Origin: Acidobacteriaceae bacterium
GTDB lineage: Bacteria > Acidobacteriota > Terriglobia > Terriglobales > Acidobacteriaceae
Direction of reading: 5' to 3'
Length of the DNA stretch: 7,770 nucleotides
Assembly (NCBI GenBank): GCA_030044455.1
Contig: JASHVU010000087.1
Coordinates: 1 to 7,770 of the forward strand
Part shown: positions 6,360-7,770 of the stretch, in pieces
How the letters are laid out: the number at the start of each line of letters is the position of its first letter
Numbering within the stretch: position 1 is the first letter of the stretch
Notes under the pieces: generated by a model
The model's database searches: none
The model's input: the letters and a program-made list of their open reading frames with translations, nothing else
Told to the model about the DNA's origin: nothing
Made by a program: the position numbers and the translations under genes

Positions 6360-6392
6360 GACACCTACGCGATAGTTAATAACAGGCTCTAG

Positions 6393-6626
6393 GGGCTTGA
6401 GTATACATCGGCGGCTCTACAAGGGAGTCTGCGCGGCTCGAATCGCGTACCGGGCAGGCAGCGCAGCCGCGCCCGCTTCCCTCCGGAATGAGCCCGGATT
6501 GCTCATCGGATGAATATCTCGCAAAAACAAGAAGTGAAAAGAAATTCCAACCGGAATTACTACGCACGGAGACGCATGCGGAGCGCTGCCTGACCGAGGC
6601 CCAGATAAAAAACCGCACGCAAGGGC
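6393..6626. other. Non-coding stretch upstream of the tssBC promoter
   Basis: No supportable gene lies here. I see a hairpin-forming inverted repeat GCGCGGCT/AGCCGCGC (6431-6438 and 6465-6472), a compact stem ATGAGC-7 nt-GCTCAT (6488-6506, extendable by CCG/CGG with a two-base bulge) and AATTCC-AACC-GGAATT (6543-6558). The last lies about 70 bp ahead of the predicted -35 element and could be a regulator site. None is followed by a T-run, so none reads as a typical intrinsic terminator. Confidence 0.45.
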
Positions 6627-6655
6627 TTGACACGACGTATGGTGCGGGCAATAAT
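6627..6655 (+). promoter_or_regulatory. Predicted sigma70-type promoter of tssB-tssC
   Basis: TTGACA (6627-6632) is separated by 17 nt from AATAAT (6650-6655), which matches the -10 consensus at five of six bases. Transcription would start near 6662 and leave a leader of about 224 nt before the tssB ATG. It is the best promoter-like sequence in this intergenic region. Confidence 0.6.
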
Positions 6656-6658
6656 CGA

Positions 6659-6790
6659 GTGGCTTCGGGTACAAGCGCAAAGACCACCCTCCACTGTCGG
6701 GGATGGATGCGCGCCCAAGAAATGTGGGGCCTCGGGTACCGGCGCAAAGACCATCCCCAATGTTGCGGATCAATGCGCCCCAGGAAATAG
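6659..6790 (+). repeat. Two tandem ~66-bp repeats in the tssB leader
   Basis: Unit 1 (about 6659-6725) and unit 2 (about 6726-6790) share CTCGGGTAC/TTCGGGTAC, GCGCAAAGACCA, a C-rich segment, GGAT, ATGCGC, CCA and GAAAT in the same order, with an offset drifting from 67 to 65 bp. They begin immediately after the predicted -10 element, so both would be transcribed at the 5' end of the tssB mRNA. There is no CRISPR-type repeat/spacer structure. Confidence 0.7.
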
Positions 6791-6885
6791 ATACAAAGAA
6801 AAACTCTGAATAGCGGAAAGTAATTTCATTTTCATTTCTGCTACTGGGTGCGTACCTCCCCTGCACGTGGGCCTTGGAGATAACT

Positions 6886-7404
6886 ATGGCCAGAGAAAGT
6901 ACACAGCACAAGCTGGATCGCGTCCGTTCACCACGCGTGCACATCACCTACGACGTCGAGATCGGCGACGCCATCGAACTGAAAGAACTTCCCTTCGTGA
7001 TGGGAGTTCTGGGAGATCTGACCGGGCAACCTGAGCAACCGCTCGCCGCCCTGAAGGATCGCAAATTCGTCGAAATCAACCCCGACAACTTCGACACCGT
7101 CCTGAAGGGCATGCAGCCCCATTTGGCGTTTTCAGTTCCCAACAAACTGAGTGACGACCCCAATGCAGGACAGATCGGAGTCAACATCAAATTTGAAAGC
7201 ATGGATGACTTCAGCCCTGAAAATGTGGCCAAGCAGGTCGGGCCTCTGAAGGAACTGCTCGATCTGCGCACGCGGCTCTCCGATCTTCGCGGGAGCCTGC
7301 AGGGCAACGAAAAACTCGACGAAGCGTTGTTCGAGGCGGTTTCGAATACCGAATCGCGAGAGAAGCTGAAAGCTGAACTGGGTAAGGGCGGAGGTGGCGA
7401 ATGA
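6886..7404 (+). CDS. tssB: TssB (VipA-like) T6SS contractile sheath small subunit
   Basis: TssB pairs with TssC to build the cytoplasmic contractile sheath that drives the Hcp tube. The 172-residue product has the hallmark N-terminus KLDRVRSPRVHITYDVE (9-25) followed by GDAIELKELPFVMGVLGDL (27-45). It continues with FVEINPDNFDTVL (61-73), IGVNIKFESMDDFSPENVAKQV (97-118) and LKELLDLRTRLSDL (121-134), the segment known in the family to contact TssC and neighbouring subunits. A Gly-rich tail ends the protein. The start is ATG 6886, with GGAG (6876-6879) 6 nt upstream; a TTG 12 nt earlier is in frame but overlaps that ribosome binding site. The stop overlaps the tssC start (ATGA), implying coupled translation. 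A long leader with a tandem repeat precedes it. Confidence 0.97.
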   Translation: MARESTQHKLDRVRSPRVHITYDVEIGDAIELKELPFVMGVLGDLTGQPEQPLAALKDRKFVEINPDNFDTVLKGMQPHLAFSVPNKLSDDPNAGQIGVNIKFESMDDFSPENVAKQVGPLKELLDLRTRLSDLRGSLQGNEKLDEALFEAVSNTESREKLKAELGKGGGGE

Positions 7405-7770
7405 GCGCACATGACACAGCCGTAGCGGCTCAAGGGGAAAAGGCTGCAGAGACTACGGAACAGGGGCTTCTCGATCAGATCGTAGCCCAGGGCCGCTTTG
7501 CACGCGATACTGCGTCACTTGAACGCGGGCGCGACATGGTCAAGGAGTTTGTGGCCCAGGTACTGGATGGGCATATGACTCTGAGCCGCGATGCAGAGGC
7601 ATCAATTCAGGCGCGCATCGCGCAAATCGATCGGCTGATCTCGCTCCAGCTCAACGAGATTCTCCACTATCCGGCCTTCCAGAAACTGGAAGGCACCTGG
7701 CGCGGCATCAAGTACATAATCGACCAGTCTGAAACCAGCGAAATGCTGAAGATCAAGGTGCTGAACGTCT
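7401..7770 (+). CDS. tssC: TssC (VipB-like) T6SS contractile sheath large subunit, N-terminal part
   Basis: TssC is the large sheath subunit. The first 123 residues are present and the gene runs off the right edge with no stop. The conserved block LNEILHYPAFQKLEGTWRGI (84-103), followed by SETSEMLKIKVLNV (110-123), is diagnostic of the family. The preceding region (about 22-82) is the helical N-terminal segment that pairs with TssB. The ATG at 7401 overlaps the tssB stop by four bases, and GGAGG (7390-7394) sits 6 nt upstream within tssB, a strong coupled start. Confidence 0.97.
   Translation, partial: MSAHDTAVAAQGEKAAETTEQGLLDQIVAQGRFARDTASLERGRDMVKEFVAQVLDGHMTLSRDAEASIQARIAQIDRLISLQLNEILHYPAFQKLEGTWRGIKYIIDQSETSEMLKIKVLNV

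Larger units (their letters stand above)
6121..6392. mobile_element. MITE-like non-autonomous element with terminal inverted repeats
   Basis: Perfect 16-bp inverted repeats, CTAGAGCCTGTTATTA at 6121-6136 and its complement at 6377-6392, bound a 272-bp segment. The similarity between the arms continues inward imperfectly for roughly 60 bp. If the repeat is taken to start at GAGCCTG, the element is flanked on both sides by TA, compatible with a TA target duplication. There is no transposase gene inside. The interior has two nested inverted-repeat modules (listed separately). Terminal GAGCCTG with TA flanks recalls some IS5-superfamily ends, but that resemblance is from memory. It has inserted, or been retained, 2 bp upstream of the tssK2 ribosome binding site. 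Confidence 0.65.

Noticed and set aside
6134..6364. Minus-strand frame of 76 codons within the inverted-repeat element
   Set aside because: It spans the hairpin arms, shows no domain or transposase motif, and fits chance in GC-rich DNA.
6659..6790. CRISPR-like repeat array
   Set aside because: Only two adjacent diverged units with no unique spacers and no cas genes nearby.
6417..6947. Minus-strand frame of 176 codons and plus-strand frame of 100 codons (6488-6790) between the element and tssB
   Set aside because: Both run through the promoter, hairpins or tandem repeat, lack ribosome binding sites and resemble no family; the minus frame also overlaps the start of tssB.

Overview
This window is part of a type VI secretion system (T6SS) locus. 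It is GC-rich and comes from a Gram-negative-type bacterium. The protein style (a VipA/TssB beginning KLDRVRSPRVHITYDVE, DotU/TssL with one C-terminal membrane segment, TssM with a degenerate P-loop, long Pro/Ala-rich proteins) suggests Acidobacteriota. That assignment is from memory of family style and is only a moderate-confidence guess.

Layout, left to right. Positions 1-2671 hold a tightly packed minus-strand operon read tssK1 > tssL > tssM. TssM runs off the left edge, so only its N-terminal 207 residues are present. A 213-bp divergent spacer (2672-2884) follows. It carries a near-consensus sigma70-type promoter for the tssK-L-M operon, with a 22-bp near-perfect palindrome lying across its -10 element. 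Positions 2885-4723 (plus strand) encode an unrecognised 612-residue Pro/Ala/Ser-rich protein with one C-terminal membrane anchor and nine copies of a short G-x-F-T-[R/Q] motif. Convergent to it, 26 bp away, is a second, full-length and diverged tssK (4750-6105, minus strand) that sits outside the tssK-L-M operon. Immediately upstream of that gene is a 272-bp element with 16-bp perfect terminal inverted repeats and internal nested inverted repeats, which looks like a non-autonomous (MITE-like) mobile element. Positions 6393-6885 are non-coding. They contain small hairpins, a good sigma70-type promoter (TTGACA, 17 nt, AATAAT) and, in the inferred mRNA leader, two tandem copies of a roughly 66-bp repeat. 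The window ends with tssB (6886-7404) overlapping the start of tssC (7401 to the right edge).

How the genes fit together. TssB and TssC form the contractile sheath. TssK is the baseplate adaptor that docks the baseplate on the TssL-TssM inner-membrane complex. The repeat protein is flanked by two tssK genes and is predicted to be tethered to the membrane by its C-terminus with a long disordered cytoplasmic arm. It is therefore a candidate accessory factor acting at the membrane/baseplate interface; this is inference from context and architecture only. The most noteworthy observations are this multivalent repeat protein, the two tssK paralogues, the palindrome across the tssK-L-M promoter, the mobile element next to the tssK2 ribosome binding site, and the tandem repeat inside the tssBC leader.
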